A stretch of DNA of 64,000 nucleotides from JBNLBS01 sp050303415 (GTDB taxonomy: Bacteria > Pseudomonadota > Gammaproteobacteria > Methylococcales > Methylomonadaceae): positions 62,001 through 126,000 of the forward strand of contig JBNLBS010000008.1 of assembly GCA_050303415.1 (NCBI GenBank), in the 5' to 3' direction. The position numbers and the translations under genes were made by a program. Position 1 is the stretch's first letter. Every line of letters starts with the position of its first letter. Positions 52,073-61,465 of the stretch are shown piece by piece. The notes beneath the pieces were generated by a model that made no database searches, had not been told where the DNA came from, and saw only the letters and a program-made list of their open reading frames with translations.

Positions 52073-53641
52073 TTATCGTCTATAGTCGTCCGGGGCCAGC
52101 CGGTATTTACTTAATTTGTTATAGACTGCCCGGGTCGATATATCCATGCTTTCGGCAATTTTTTTAATATCACCCTGATATTGTTGCAGGGCGGTTTGTA
52201 AAAATTTTTGTTCCACATTCGCTATTGCTTGTTCCTTTTGCTGTTTCCAGTCGACGTTACTGGATGAATTGACAGGCGTGAAGTTATCCAGCTTGAGTTC
52301 GGTTATTTCAGCGCCGGTGGTAAATAACAGGCTACGTTCCAGCGTATTTTCCAGCTCCCTGACATTGCCCGGCCAGGAATAGCTTCGAATAGTTTGCATC
52401 ACTTCGCGGCTGACTGATTCCACGGCTTTGTTATGTTTTTTATTCATCCGCTGAAGGATCAGCTGAACCAATGCCGGTAAGTCTTCCGGTCGTTCGTATA
52501 GAGGCGGTATTTCAAGTTTGACGACATTGATGCGGTAGTACAAATCATTGCGGAATAATCCCTGTTCAACCTGATTTTGCAGATTTATATTGGTTGCGGA
52601 AATAATGCGTAAATCAACCTGTAAAGTCTGTTTGCCGCCAACACGTTCCAATTCACCTTCTTGAATGACTCTGAGCAAACGGGTCTGGGCTGCCGGTGAG
52701 AGTGAATCCACTTCATCAAGAAACAGGGTACCGCCTTCAGCACGTTCGAAAACGCCCTGATGCACTTCAATAGCGCCTGTAAATGCCCCTTTTTCATGAC
52801 CGAATAAAGTACTCTCCAGCAGTGTTTCCGGAATTGCGCCGCAATTGATTGGTACAAAAACCTTATTACAGCGTTCACTCATCGCATGAATGGCTCTTGC
52901 CACCAATTCCTTGCCGACGCCGGTAGGGCCTTGAATCAAAACTGTTGCAGAGCTGGGTGCTACAACTTCTATAGATTGCAGGACCTGGTGCATTGCCCCA
53001 GAGTTGGCGATAATGACCGGTGCCGGTTTTTTTTTGATCGGTTGTTTGCTTTGCTTACGCCAGATTTTCAGCATGCTTTCTTCAATACGCGATTGCAGGG
53101 CATTAAAATCCTGTTTATGGCTGTTTTGACTCCAGTCGTTCCGGTATTCGACGCCGGATTTATTTGCGGCTTGTTCAGGATTCAAATGAATATATACTTC
53201 ACAGCAGCCATCATGACGGGCGATGCTTTTGGCGATTTCAACCTTGGCATAGCCGAAATTACGAGCAGCAATGCCACCGAATACGCTGGATGTCATACCG
53301 CACAGTTCTGGAAAATTAACGACTTTTTCGCCGAAGGGGCAGCTACTGTTGCAAACTGCAATGTTGTCTTGACTGCTCGATACCAGTGAAAAATTACCGC
53401 CTATGTTATTTTTTAATCCTAAAATCAAGGTGATATAGTTTTCAATATTCAAGGCATCGTCGGTGTTTTTACAATCGGCGCGGTATACCTCTTCAAAAAA
53501 ACAGCCTGCCGTTCTGGCGATATGTTCGATTAACTGTCGGCTTTGTTCCTGTCCCAGTTGTTCGCTGGCATGCATCAGTTCCAGGATGAAAGTCTGTAAG
53601 AAAAAAACCGGTGTTAGTTCGGAAAGCGAAGAGTTGCTCAT
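52073..53641 (-). CDS. sigma-54-dependent activator with methanogen output domain-type sensor
   Basis: The 522-residue activator has an N-terminal sensory region (residues about 1-170) with CPFGEKVVNFPELCGMTSSV, then FGGIAARNFGYAKVEIAKSI and a Cys-Cys pair (DGCCEVY). This is the cysteine pattern of the methanogen output domain (MetOD1) family. The AAA+ domain follows with GPTGVGKELVARAIHAMSER, the GAFTGA loop, TLFLDEVDSLSPAAQTRLLR and RNDLYYRI. A C-terminal Fis-type HTH ends it (DIKKIAESMDISTRAVYNKL). The conserved cysteines suggest metal or redox sensing (inference). Targets are unknown; it is divergent from the methyltransferase gene at 53880. Confidence 0.85.
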   Translation of the reverse strand: MSNSSLSELTPVFFLQTFILELMHASEQLGQEQSRQLIEHIARTAGCFFEEVYRADCKNTDDALNIENYITLILGLKNNIGGNFSLVSSSQDNIAVCNSSCPFGEKVVNFPELCGMTSSVFGGIAARNFGYAKVEIAKSIARHDGCCEVYIHLNPEQAANKSGVEYRNDWSQNSHKQDFNALQSRIEESMLKIWRKQSKQPIKKKPAPVIIANSGAMHQVLQSIEVVAPSSATVLIQGPTGVGKELVARAIHAMSERCNKVFVPINCGAIPETLLESTLFGHEKGAFTGAIEVHQGVFERAEGGTLFLDEVDSLSPAAQTRLLRVIQEGELERVGGKQTLQVDLRIISATNINLQNQVEQGLFRNDLYYRINVVKLEIPPLYERPEDLPALVQLILQRMNKKHNKAVESVSREVMQTIRSYSWPGNVRELENTLERSLLFTTGAEITELKLDNFTPVNSSSNVDWKQQKEQAIANVEQKFLQTALQQYQGDIKKIAESMDISTRAVYNKLSKYRLAPDDYRR

Positions 53642-53879
53642 GACTGTTCAGTGAAGTTTTAATTCTTTAATTGAATCATAAATTCACAAATAGAGTAAGT
53701 TAAATTTTCAACTTATTATTTTATAAGATGTTTTTGGTTTGAATATAGCGGCACAGAATCTGCTTTGACTTTTATTAGTCATATGGGCAGAACATCCGAT
53801 ACAGGGCAATGTTCCGGACAATCTGTTTTATGTCTAAAACTTTAGATAACGCATTATTACATTAAAATGAGGTTACAAC

Positions 53880-54533
53880 ATGAGTGATAATAAACCGCCT
53901 TTAGATCCACATCCTCTAAGTGAATATGTTGCTTGGGCCGGGCATCGTAATCGTGAGCCTATTTTGGGCGTATTGAAGGAAAAACTACCAAAAGATCCTG
54001 CTCGGGTGCTGGAAATGGCCAGTGGTAGTGGGATGCATATCAATTACTTTGCACCCAATTTTGAACATTTGCATTTTCATCCTTCTGATAAAGATATAGA
54101 AGTCTTCGACAATATCAAAAATCTAACCAGTGAGCTGGACAATAACAATATTGCCGACCCTATTCATTTGGATTTAACCAATCCGGAAACCTGGTTTAAT
54201 GCGGGACAACCGAGATCATTTTCGGCTATTTTTTGTATTAATATTTTTCAGGTTGCGCCTATTTCCATTGCTGACGGCATGATGCGCTGTGCAGAGCATT
54301 TGCTGGACGAAAACGGTTTTTTACTGATTTACGGACCGTTTCAAGTTGAAGGTCAGTTCACTACCGATTCGAATAAAGAATTTCATGAAACGTTGGGAAC
54401 CGCCGGCGTGCCGGAATGGGGTTTAAAAGATGTAGCCGATTTAAGGGCTGCGGCTGAGAATCATGGGCTTGAATTGAAAGAGCAGATAGATATGCCGGCT
54501 AATAACTTCTCGTTGATTTTTGGTCGGAAATAA
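53880..54533 (+). CDS. DUF938 SAM-dependent methyltransferase-like protein
   Basis: The 217-residue protein fits DUF938, a family with a Rossmann-type methyltransferase fold. It has WAGHRNREPILGVLKEKLPK, the SAM motif VLEMASGSGMHINYFAP, SDKDIEVFDNI and the later GFLLIYGPFQVEGQFTTDSN. The GSG motif and acidic strand end are clear. Substrates of the family are not established. It diverges from the sigma-54 regulator with a 238-bp gap, so it may be a target (inference). Confidence 0.85.
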   Translation: MSDNKPPLDPHPLSEYVAWAGHRNREPILGVLKEKLPKDPARVLEMASGSGMHINYFAPNFEHLHFHPSDKDIEVFDNIKNLTSELDNNNIADPIHLDLTNPETWFNAGQPRSFSAIFCINIFQVAPISIADGMMRCAEHLLDENGFLLIYGPFQVEGQFTTDSNKEFHETLGTAGVPEWGLKDVADLRAAAENHGLELKEQIDMPANNFSLIFGRK

Positions 54534-54553
54534 TTAAGGTGTTTACGGTTGTT

Positions 54554-54596
54554 TGATTCTTTTTGTGACTTGATAAGCTCGTCACGAACAGAATCA
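54554..54596 (+). terminator. imperfect hairpin after the DUF938 gene
   Basis: TGATTCTTTTTGTGAC (54554-54569) pairs with GTCACGAACAGAATCA (54581-54596) at 14 of 16 positions around an 11-base loop. It lies 21 bp after the stop. No T-run follows, so it may be a rho-assisted site. Confidence 0.45.
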
Positions 54597-54715
54597 GCAA
54601 TCGGTTAATGTACAATTTAGCACAAGCTTAACTAAAAGAGTGAGCGCCTTGTCTAACACAGTGTTGGTCTTTGTACAATTATCGACTTAGGTATGGCGAA
54701 TCAGCAGGAAAGATA

Positions 54716-55450
54716 ATGAGTATTATAAAATCAGCTGTTATTATGGGGGTTGGTCCGGAGCGTGGTTTGGGAGCTGCGTTGGCCAAGTTTTTTGCAGCAA
54801 AAGGTCTGCATGTTTTTTTAGTTGGGCGCAGTGAAGACAAACTGCAACAGGTGGCTGATGTCATTGTGCGTGATGGCGGCATGGCCACGACTGTAGTTGC
54901 TGATGCTACTTTATCAACAGATATTGACCATCTGTTTGATGTGATTCAGCTTCATGAGTCCAAACTGCAAATTGCCGTTTATAATGTAGACAGCAATATC
55001 CCTTTTCCGATTCTTGAAATGGAAGAGGAAACCTTTACCCGCTTATGGCAACAGAATTGTCTGGGGGCATTCTTGTTTTCCCGTGCCGTTATTGAATGTA
55101 TGAAAGTTAATAATCAAGGCACGTTATTTTTTACTGGTGCAACGGCATCGTTACGTGCCAGACCACCATTTACCGCTTTTGCTTCGGCCAAAGCAGCCTT
55201 AAGAGCTTTGGCACAAGGTTTGGCCAGGGAATTTTCACCCGCCGGAATCCATGTGATTCACGCCGTCATAGACGGCGTGATTGATGGTGATCGTGCTGCT
55301 CAGCAATTTCCTGAATATTATCAAAGCAAAGGCAAGGACGGATTGCTACAACTGGAAGCGATTGCAGAAACATACTGGGCTATGCATTGCCAACATCCAA
55401 GTGCCTGGACGCATGAACTGGATCTAAGACCCTATAAAGAGGCATTTTAG
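54716..55450 (+). CDS. short-chain dehydrogenase/reductase
   Basis: Start chosen at 54716, after AGGAAAG; a start at 54671 would add 15 residues before the Rossmann strand. The 244-residue protein has the NAD(P) glycine pattern MGVGPERGLGAALAKFFAAK (variant of TGxxxGxG) and VVADATLSTDI. The catalytic Tyr-x-x-x-Lys position reads FTAFASAKAALRAL, so Tyr is replaced by Phe. This is a classical-SDR fold with an altered active site, so catalysis may be lost or changed. It heads a run with DUF1326 and DUF2182 genes (9- and 12-bp gaps). Confidence 0.75.
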   Translation: MSIIKSAVIMGVGPERGLGAALAKFFAAKGLHVFLVGRSEDKLQQVADVIVRDGGMATTVVADATLSTDIDHLFDVIQLHESKLQIAVYNVDSNIPFPILEMEEETFTRLWQQNCLGAFLFSRAVIECMKVNNQGTLFFTGATASLRARPPFTAFASAKAALRALAQGLAREFSPAGIHVIHAVIDGVIDGDRAAQQFPEYYQSKGKDGLLQLEAIAETYWAMHCQHPSAWTHELDLRPYKEAF

Positions 55451-55459
55451 GTAATTATC

Positions 55460-56068
55460 ATGAATGAAAGTACAAACTGGCAATTACAAGGCAGCTATTT
55501 CGAAACCTGTAACTGCGAAACCGCTTGTCCCTGCGTCTGGCTGCAAGAGCCATCGGAAGGGGATTGCAAGTTACTCGTTGCCTGGCATATAAGCAGTGGT
55601 TTTATGGGACTGCAGCGCCTGGATAATCTGAATGTCGCCTTGGCCTGTTATGCTCCGGGACATATGAAAGACGGTAACTGGCAGGCAGCCTTATATATTG
55701 ATGAACGTGCTGATGATGCTCAGGTTGATGCCATTACGCAAATATTCAGCGGTCAGCAGGGCGGGCATTTAGCCATTCTGATGAGTTTTGTCGGTGAAGT
55801 GCTGGGTGTACAAAAAGTGAGAATCGATTACCGCGAAGAGGCTGATCGACGCAGCGTGTCCATCCCCGGCATCGCGCAGGTGGAAATAGAAAGTATTTCC
55901 GGAATAACAGGTGCGCAGTCTACGATCAGTAATCCTCCTTTATGTGTAGTCAGCAGTCATCCGTCCGTTGTGGCCAAATCCAAACACTACGAATACACGG
56001 ATTACGATAAAAACTGGTGCTTTAATGAGCGTAACGGATATTATTCGCCATTTAATTACCAGCCCTGA
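55460..56068 (+). CDS. DUF1326 protein
   Basis: The 202-residue protein begins NWQLQGSYFETCNCETACPC, the Cys-rich start of DUF1326, followed by WLQEPSEGDCKLLVAWHISS. Its middle part includes GGHLAILMSFVGEVLGVQKV. Cys-Asn-Cys and Cys-Pro-Cys suggest a metal-binding site (inference from the motif). DUF1326 genes are commonly next to DUF2182 membrane proteins, as here (12-bp gap). No signal peptide is seen. Function unknown. Confidence 0.85.
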   Translation: MNESTNWQLQGSYFETCNCETACPCVWLQEPSEGDCKLLVAWHISSGFMGLQRLDNLNVALACYAPGHMKDGNWQAALYIDERADDAQVDAITQIFSGQQGGHLAILMSFVGEVLGVQKVRIDYREEADRRSVSIPGIAQVEIESISGITGAQSTISNPPLCVVSSHPSVVAKSKHYEYTDYDKNWCFNERNGYYSPFNYQP

Positions 56069-56080
56069 TTTAATGGTTTA

Positions 56081-56839
56081 ATGTCAAAAATTCTAATTAT
56101 ACTGATTGCCATTACGCTGTGTGCATGGGGTTTTCTGGCTTATCAGCATTGGCAAATGTTTAGTTTGCCAATGAATCAAATGTGGATGCCGCCGAATTCC
56201 GTCTGGCACTGGCAGTTTTTTGATTTTGTCATGGTCTATAGTATGTGGGCTGTTATGATGGCGGCTATGATGTTGCCGTCAGCACTTCCAATGGTTAAAT
56301 CGTATAGCCTGGTTTGTCGTAAACGATATCACTCCGATTTCCCATTCGTTTACCTTTTTAGTGCCGCTTATCTAATGGTCTGGTTTTTATTTAGTATAGT
56401 TTTAACCTTAATACAGTGGCAGCTGCATGGCTTAAACTGGCTGACCGGCATGATGGATAATGCCAATACTTTATTAGCTTCCGGGATACTGATCAGCGCG
56501 GGGGTTTATCAATTTACCGCGTTAAAAAATGTCTGTTTAAGCCACTGTCGTTCCCCAATCGGTTTTTTATTAAATTTCTGGCGTAACGGCAAGCTTGGTG
56601 CTTTAAGAATGGGGCTTTTCCATGGCATTACTTGCCTGGGTTGTTGCTGGGTGCAAATGCTGATTATGTTTGCCGTTGGGGTGATGAATATCACCGGGAT
56701 GATAGTGCTAACCTCATTTATTCTGCTGGAAAAAAGCTTATCCCAACAAGAGCGTTTGGTCAGCAAGCTGGCGGGGATAGTGTTGTGCCTGTGGGGTATA
56801 GGCTTATTGAGTACAGAATTAAATCCCCATTGGCGATAA
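56081..56839 (+). CDS. DUF2182 integral membrane protein
   Basis: The 252-residue protein has about six hydrophobic helices and the DUF2182 motif MWAVMMAAMMLPSALPMVKS, with LGCCWVQMLIMFAVGVMNIT further on. It has been described as a predicted metal-binding membrane protein family. It lies 12 bp after the DUF1326 gene, and the SDR gene precedes both, so the three are likely one operon. The substrate or metal is unknown. Confidence 0.85.
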   Translation: MSKILIILIAITLCAWGFLAYQHWQMFSLPMNQMWMPPNSVWHWQFFDFVMVYSMWAVMMAAMMLPSALPMVKSYSLVCRKRYHSDFPFVYLFSAAYLMVWFLFSIVLTLIQWQLHGLNWLTGMMDNANTLLASGILISAGVYQFTALKNVCLSHCRSPIGFLLNFWRNGKLGALRMGLFHGITCLGCCWVQMLIMFAVGVMNITGMIVLTSFILLEKSLSQQERLVSKLAGIVLCLWGIGLLSTELNPHWR

Positions 56840-57073
56840 GCCAAAGAATGCCCAATATAGTCTCAATTAAAGAAATTTTTTTCAACAGAGACAACATCAT
56901 CCGCTTTAATGTAAAAACTATTGTTGCTCAGTTTTTCTATTTTAATTCCGTAAATAATCAACGATTAAAAAGCTGGGCACCAAAGTCAGTTGACAAGGCC
57001 TCGGTTTGCTTGTAAGTTGCTTTTAAAATTTAAGTGTTACAGCGAAATATCAATAAATAATAAATGAGAGTTT

Positions 57074-57448
57074 GTGAGCTATCTGTTTAGATTTTTTTTA
57101 TGTCTGTGCCTTAACGGCTGTGCCATACATTATTATGACCAAGAGACTAAGGCCGAGCACATCTATGGCTTTGGTCATATGGTGATGAAAGTCCAAAATG
57201 CAGGTGCAAGACGTGTTGCTGTTGTGCGTGGCGATGATTATCTAGGGCTTTCCGTTGGAACAAATGACGAGGGTGTGCATTTTGGTGCCGGTTGGTCAAG
57301 CAGGAAGTCTATTCAGGTATTGGAACCCGATGCAGCTATTGAACTACTTTGGCCCACTTCTGACTTTCTAAGTGTTCGAATTGGTGAACCATTCGAAGGG
57401 CTAAATGAGATTGATAGCGGTGAACTACAAAAAGAGGCAATACCATGA
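57074..57448 (+). CDS. small lipoprotein of unknown function
   Basis: A GTG start at 57074 gives a 124-residue product with a lipoprotein signal (FLCLCLNGC). The rest has RVAVVRGDDYLGLSVGTNDE and FGAGWSSRKSIQVLEPDAAI, beta-rich without known motifs. Its end overlaps the next gene by 4 bp, so the two are coupled. No family recognised. An upstream ATG at 57064 is out of frame. Confidence 0.55.
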   Translation: MSYLFRFFLCLCLNGCAIHYYDQETKAEHIYGFGHMVMKVQNAGARRVAVVRGDDYLGLSVGTNDEGVHFGAGWSSRKSIQVLEPDAAIELLWPTSDFLSVRIGEPFEGLNEIDSGELQKEAIP

Positions 57449-58452
57449 AAAAACAACAGGTAAAAATTCTAACAGTGGTTTTTATATGTAGTTTGATTTC
57501 AGCTTGCGGAGTAGGGCAAAAGAAGTTGCTGTTTACCACCCGGTCTAATATAGGTCTGGATGTGGATGCGAAACAATTTACTGCCCAATTGAATATAGAC
57601 CGGCAGGAGGCTGTTATTGGACCGACCTTTGAAGGTGGTCGGCACTTTCCTATCGCAGCGGCATTTGTGAATAGCAATCGGCTTTTAGGCGGATTTGGGG
57701 TGTCCTCGCTGTTTTCAGGCGGAGCATCGGCGTTGGCCTTGTCGCAGTCCCCGGCAGAGTTGACAGCCAAGGATCTGGCTGCACTAGATAAAGGAAGTCA
57801 GATAACTTTGACTGAGAAACCTGTATTTCATCGCTCACGAATTGGTAAATTATTTGATAGGCTGAATCCATTTAAGAGTGAGGACAGTATCAAGCAGGAT
57901 GCCTCATTACCCGGTCCGGGTGAAGTTAAACCCTTTATATTCGATACCGATACTTCATTAGGCATTAAGCTGGCATGGTCCGGCGCAACCGGTGAGTTCC
58001 CGGACAAAGTTAAGATAGGATTTAACCGTGAGGAATTTGCATTGGCCCCGGTGATGCTAAAAAAAGAGAATAAAAATGGTACCTTTGATATTGGTATTCC
58101 GTCATTTTTTGCCGCTTTGGATATAAAAACAGAATTTGGTTCGATAATAAACACTAACATTGGCTTCAGACATGTGTTTGCGGTAGGTGAACCTGCTACT
58201 CGTCTTGCCGCTAATCCAAGTATTAGAGCTATTGTTAAAAAAAGGTTTGAGCTGGTTGATTCCGGACTTTGTTTGAATAAATGGCTTGATCCCAAGGCTA
58301 ATACTGTAGCAACTGCTCAGACACGTTTGAATATGCTTAATAGTTGGTTAACCACTAATAACATCGGATCAATCGAAGACTTGCTTAATGATTCGGCAAA
58401 ATGGAGCCCATTTGCTGCCGCCAATATAACTAGCGGATTCTGTGAAAATTAG
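57445..58452 (+). CDS. lipoprotein of unknown function, coupled to preceding gene
   Basis: The 335-residue product has a lipobox LISAC (Cys about residue 21). A sequence TTRSNIGLDVDAKQFTAQLN is followed by an acidic-neutral chain with DTDTSLGIKLAWSGATGEFP and GFRHVFAVGEPATRLAANPS. The segment NIGLDVDAKQ and GFNREEF-like parts suggest a beta-barrel-like or sandwich fold, but no family was recognised. The start codon overlaps the end of the previous gene by 4 bp. The pair forms an outer-membrane or periplasmic lipoprotein unit of unknown role. Confidence 0.55.
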   Translation: MKKQQVKILTVVFICSLISACGVGQKKLLFTTRSNIGLDVDAKQFTAQLNIDRQEAVIGPTFEGGRHFPIAAAFVNSNRLLGGFGVSSLFSGGASALALSQSPAELTAKDLAALDKGSQITLTEKPVFHRSRIGKLFDRLNPFKSEDSIKQDASLPGPGEVKPFIFDTDTSLGIKLAWSGATGEFPDKVKIGFNREEFALAPVMLKKENKNGTFDIGIPSFFAALDIKTEFGSIINTNIGFRHVFAVGEPATRLAANPSIRAIVKKRFELVDSGLCLNKWLDPKANTVATAQTRLNMLNSWLTTNNIGSIEDLLNDSAKWSPFAAANITSGFCEN

Positions 58453-58475
58453 TTTTTGCAACAGGACAAAATGAC

Positions 58476-58504
58476 AAGAGAAGCCCTCGGACAAGGCTTC
58501 TCTT
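58476..58504. terminator. hairpin between convergent lipoprotein and rpiA genes
   Basis: AAGAGAAGCC (58476-58485) pairs with GGCTTCTCTT (58495-58504) across a nine-base loop. The T-run is short on both sides. Confidence 0.55.
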
Positions 58505-58521
58505 AAATTTAAGCAAATCGC

Positions 58522-59175
58522 TTAGAAAGAAGTCACTCTATCGCCTTCGCCGACTAGAACAATATCAGCCGGTCTAATTGCAAACAACCCGTTGGTGATT
58601 ACGCCGGGAATGTCATTAATGGCTTTCTCCATTTCAATCGGATCAAGAATACGTAAATTATGCACGTCCAGAATATGATTGCCGTTGTCGGTCACACAAC
58701 CTTCACGCCATTGAGGTTGACCGCCCATTTTTGCAATTTCTCTGGCCACATAGCTGCGAGACATCGGGATGACTTCAACCGGCAAAGGGAATGCGCCCAG
58801 CATTTCAACACGTTTGGATTGATCAACAATACAGATAAATTTATCACTGGCAGCGGCAACAATTTTTTCTCGGGTTAATGCAGCGCCGCCGCCTTTAATC
58901 ATTCTTTTGTCTGCATTTACTTCATCAGCGCCATCTACATAAACTGAAACACGGTTTACTTCATTTAAATCAAGTACTGGAATGCCCAGTTTCTCCAGAC
59001 GCTCAGTGGTGCCAATTGAGCTGGATACTGTGCCTTCAAACTGGTTTTTCATATCGGCCAGCATTTCAATGAAAAAGTTCACGGTTGAACCGGTACCCAC
59101 ACCAATAATACTTTCGCCTTTTACTTGCTCCAGAGCAGCTGCCGCAACTTGTTTTTTTAATTCGTCTTGAGTCAT
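58522..59175 (-). CDS. rpiA: ribose-5-phosphate isomerase A
   Basis: The 217-residue enzyme interconverts ribose 5-phosphate and ribulose 5-phosphate. Its motifs are complete: ESIIGVGTGSTVNFFIEMLA, VSSSIGTTERLEKLGIPVLD, YVDGADEVNADKRMIKGGG and LTREKIVAAASDKFICIVDQ, plus the end IPGVITNGLFAIRPADIVLV. This is the functional copy; a fragment of another rpiA is at 33004-33104. With rpe it supports pentose interconversion. Confidence 0.96.
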   Translation of the reverse strand: MTQDELKKQVAAAALEQVKGESIIGVGTGSTVNFFIEMLADMKNQFEGTVSSSIGTTERLEKLGIPVLDLNEVNRVSVYVDGADEVNADKRMIKGGGAALTREKIVAAASDKFICIVDQSKRVEMLGAFPLPVEVIPMSRSYVAREIAKMGGQPQWREGCVTDNGNHILDVHNLRILDPIEMEKAINDIPGVITNGLFAIRPADIVLVGEGDRVTSF

Positions 59176-59581
59176 AGTTTTATCACTTAATTTTAGTAGA
59201 GGCTCCCATTGAGCCGGAAAAGAAAAGTAGTGACTTCAAAAAGCCTTTAAGCGTACATAATACCCGAAATATGGCACTATATCAGGGGTTTTTAACAAAA
59301 AATATTCCTTTCTGGGGTGTGTTCTGATTGATTAAGGTTAGCAAATTTAATCTGACATTTGAAAATTTAAGCATTATGACGTGTTTTGTTCTGTGTGATT
59401 AATGATTAATTGACAATGCTTAGTTTGACTGTTAGGTTGATGATTAACGTTTATTATTAAGCTAAGTTGAAGTTAAAAAGTTAACTCATCAAATGTAAAA
59501 AGTCTTGATATGGTTATTAATGCAAGAGCATATGGTTTGATCGAGTGCAGATAAAAAAAATAATAAAAGGGGCGTTATGTT
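59176..59581. other. 406-bp divergent intergenic region
   Basis: Separates rpiA (minus) from the next plus-strand gene. It is AT-rich and probably holds both promoters; no specific box was identified. Confidence 0.5.
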
Positions 59582-61252
59582 ATGCCTATAAAATTTGTAT
59601 TTCTTTTTGTATTCACTACCATCCTGATCACTTCGAGTTGTATTCATATTCCTAAATATTCTGCAACCTATAAGGTGGAAGTGCATGAACATATCCTACG
59701 CGTAAACAGGCATGGCTATTTGCTGCCTAGTGATTATGCTTCTCAACCTGGATTGACTAGAAAATCTGAGCATGTTTTGTCTACAGAGCAAGTCAACGAT
59801 AAATATGACAAAATAATTCGTAAGGCTTTGATTTTGGCTTGTAAAAAACATCATAAAACGTCAAGCGAATGTGAAGCCAATTTAACAACATTTAATTCAT
59901 CAAAGGATAAAAAACTGCCCGTCGAATTTATGAGAGGTGCGAAAGTGAAAATACTGGTCTATTTTCACGGCGGGCTTAATACCTATAAAGAATCTGATGA
60001 GCGTATGGAGGATCAGCTCAAAACAATTGAGGATGAAAAAACTGATTGGCATTATCCCATATATATTTCCTGGCCATCCAATGTCGGAGGAACAATTCTG
60101 GAACATTGGTTTGAGAATAGGGAGGGGCGTTGGACGCCTTGGTACAAAAGCGGGCTCGTTAGTTCCCCGTTTATCATTTTTGAAGATTTAGTCGGCAGTG
60201 TAGCCGAATTTCCTTCCAATCTTTATTACCAGTTTACGAATGATAAGGATCGTATTTTTGCAGATAACAGTGTTGTTTCATCAAGCATTTGGCATGATGC
60301 ATTTTGTAAATTCAAAAGAAATCAAGGCACATTGACGGCTAACAATAACTGTGATCAATTTATGCAGCAGCAGGATGATTTTAATCAGTTTGAAGTAATT
60401 AAGACTGGAGACTTTAATAATATTAAAATCAACAGAAGCGTCTATAACAGAACCGGACTGCAGTCATTCACTGAAGGTGTGAGGCTGACTTTGTTAACGC
60501 CTGTTCGGTACTTGATCGGCAGTATATGGAATGGAGCCATAGCTAGTCATAGTTGGGATATGATGAAAAGGAGAGCCCGAAATATTGTTTATCCAACGGG
60601 CGATTTCCAGGAAAGATTCCACAGTAAGAGGTTTTTGGCAGAAAAACCGGCTGGTGAGCATCTGGGTACATTTTTTCAGGCATTATTTAAGTTAAAAAGT
60701 GATAATCCAGACCTGGATGTTGAGTTAACGCTAGTGGGCCACAGTATGGGAGCGATAGCGATCAATAATTTATTAAATAAATATCAACATGAATGGCAAT
60801 CTACCTCTGTATTGAGCAATATTGTGTATATGGCGGCCGCTGCCAGCATTGAAGATACGCTTTCAATCGTTCCGGATATTCTTAGGAACTGTTCCAGAAA
60901 AATTCCGTTTTATAACCTCACCCTTAACAGAGTCGCGGAAGTGGCTGAAACTTATTATGGCGGATTGTTACCTTCCGGTTCGTTGTTAATTTCAATTGAT
61001 AAATATCACGATGCTCCTGAACACCATCTGAAAAGAACTTTCGGTTCGGAAATAAATGTACACTCTTCTTTACCGGTGATTTTAGAAGCGTTTAAGGGTA
61101 TAGATAATCCCATTATTTTTAAAGCGTTTAATAATGAAAATTATGAAAAGCCGCTTAGACATGGTGATTTTAATTGTCTTCCCTTTTGGAAAAAAGAAGT
61201 ATGGGAATTAAACAATACAAGTACAAAAATTAACCCTTTCTGTGAAAAATAA
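59582..61252 (+). CDS. secreted/lipoprotein alpha/beta hydrolase
   Basis: The 556-residue protein has an N-terminal lipoprotein-type signal ending LITSSC (Cys about residue 20). An oxyanion-type strand KVKILVYFHGGLNTYKESDE is at about residue 120 and the nucleophile elbow ELTLVGHSMGAIAINNLLNK at about residue 380. A His in a late segment (DAPEHHLKRTFGSE) may complete a triad. This is an alpha/beta hydrolase with large insertions. The longer distance between the two motifs is unusual. The substrate is unknown; it is not a classical lipase. A ribosome-binding-like AGGGG precedes the ATG. Confidence 0.7.
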   Translation: MPIKFVFLFVFTTILITSSCIHIPKYSATYKVEVHEHILRVNRHGYLLPSDYASQPGLTRKSEHVLSTEQVNDKYDKIIRKALILACKKHHKTSSECEANLTTFNSSKDKKLPVEFMRGAKVKILVYFHGGLNTYKESDERMEDQLKTIEDEKTDWHYPIYISWPSNVGGTILEHWFENREGRWTPWYKSGLVSSPFIIFEDLVGSVAEFPSNLYYQFTNDKDRIFADNSVVSSSIWHDAFCKFKRNQGTLTANNNCDQFMQQQDDFNQFEVIKTGDFNNIKINRSVYNRTGLQSFTEGVRLTLLTPVRYLIGSIWNGAIASHSWDMMKRRARNIVYPTGDFQERFHSKRFLAEKPAGEHLGTFFQALFKLKSDNPDLDVELTLVGHSMGAIAINNLLNKYQHEWQSTSVLSNIVYMAAAASIEDTLSIVPDILRNCSRKIPFYNLTLNRVAEVAETYYGGLLPSGSLLISIDKYHDAPEHHLKRTFGSEINVHSSLPVILEAFKGIDNPIIFKAFNNENYEKPLRHGDFNCLPFWKKEVWELNNTSTKINPFCEK

Positions 61253-61465
61253 GCCTGGCTGTAAAGTTTGATCCAGTGTTGTTACCGGGCATACATATAG
61301 AAAATATTTTCTTGAGCATGGGGGATAAACTTATTAACAATTTGCTTTCATTCTTTAATGAAATTAAGTGATACTGCTAATATTAACGATAGGCGCGGCA
61401 ACCAAATTTAAGATGGTTCGGCTTCATTCCCTAGGACTCTCACGATCAATACAAAAGGAAATAAC

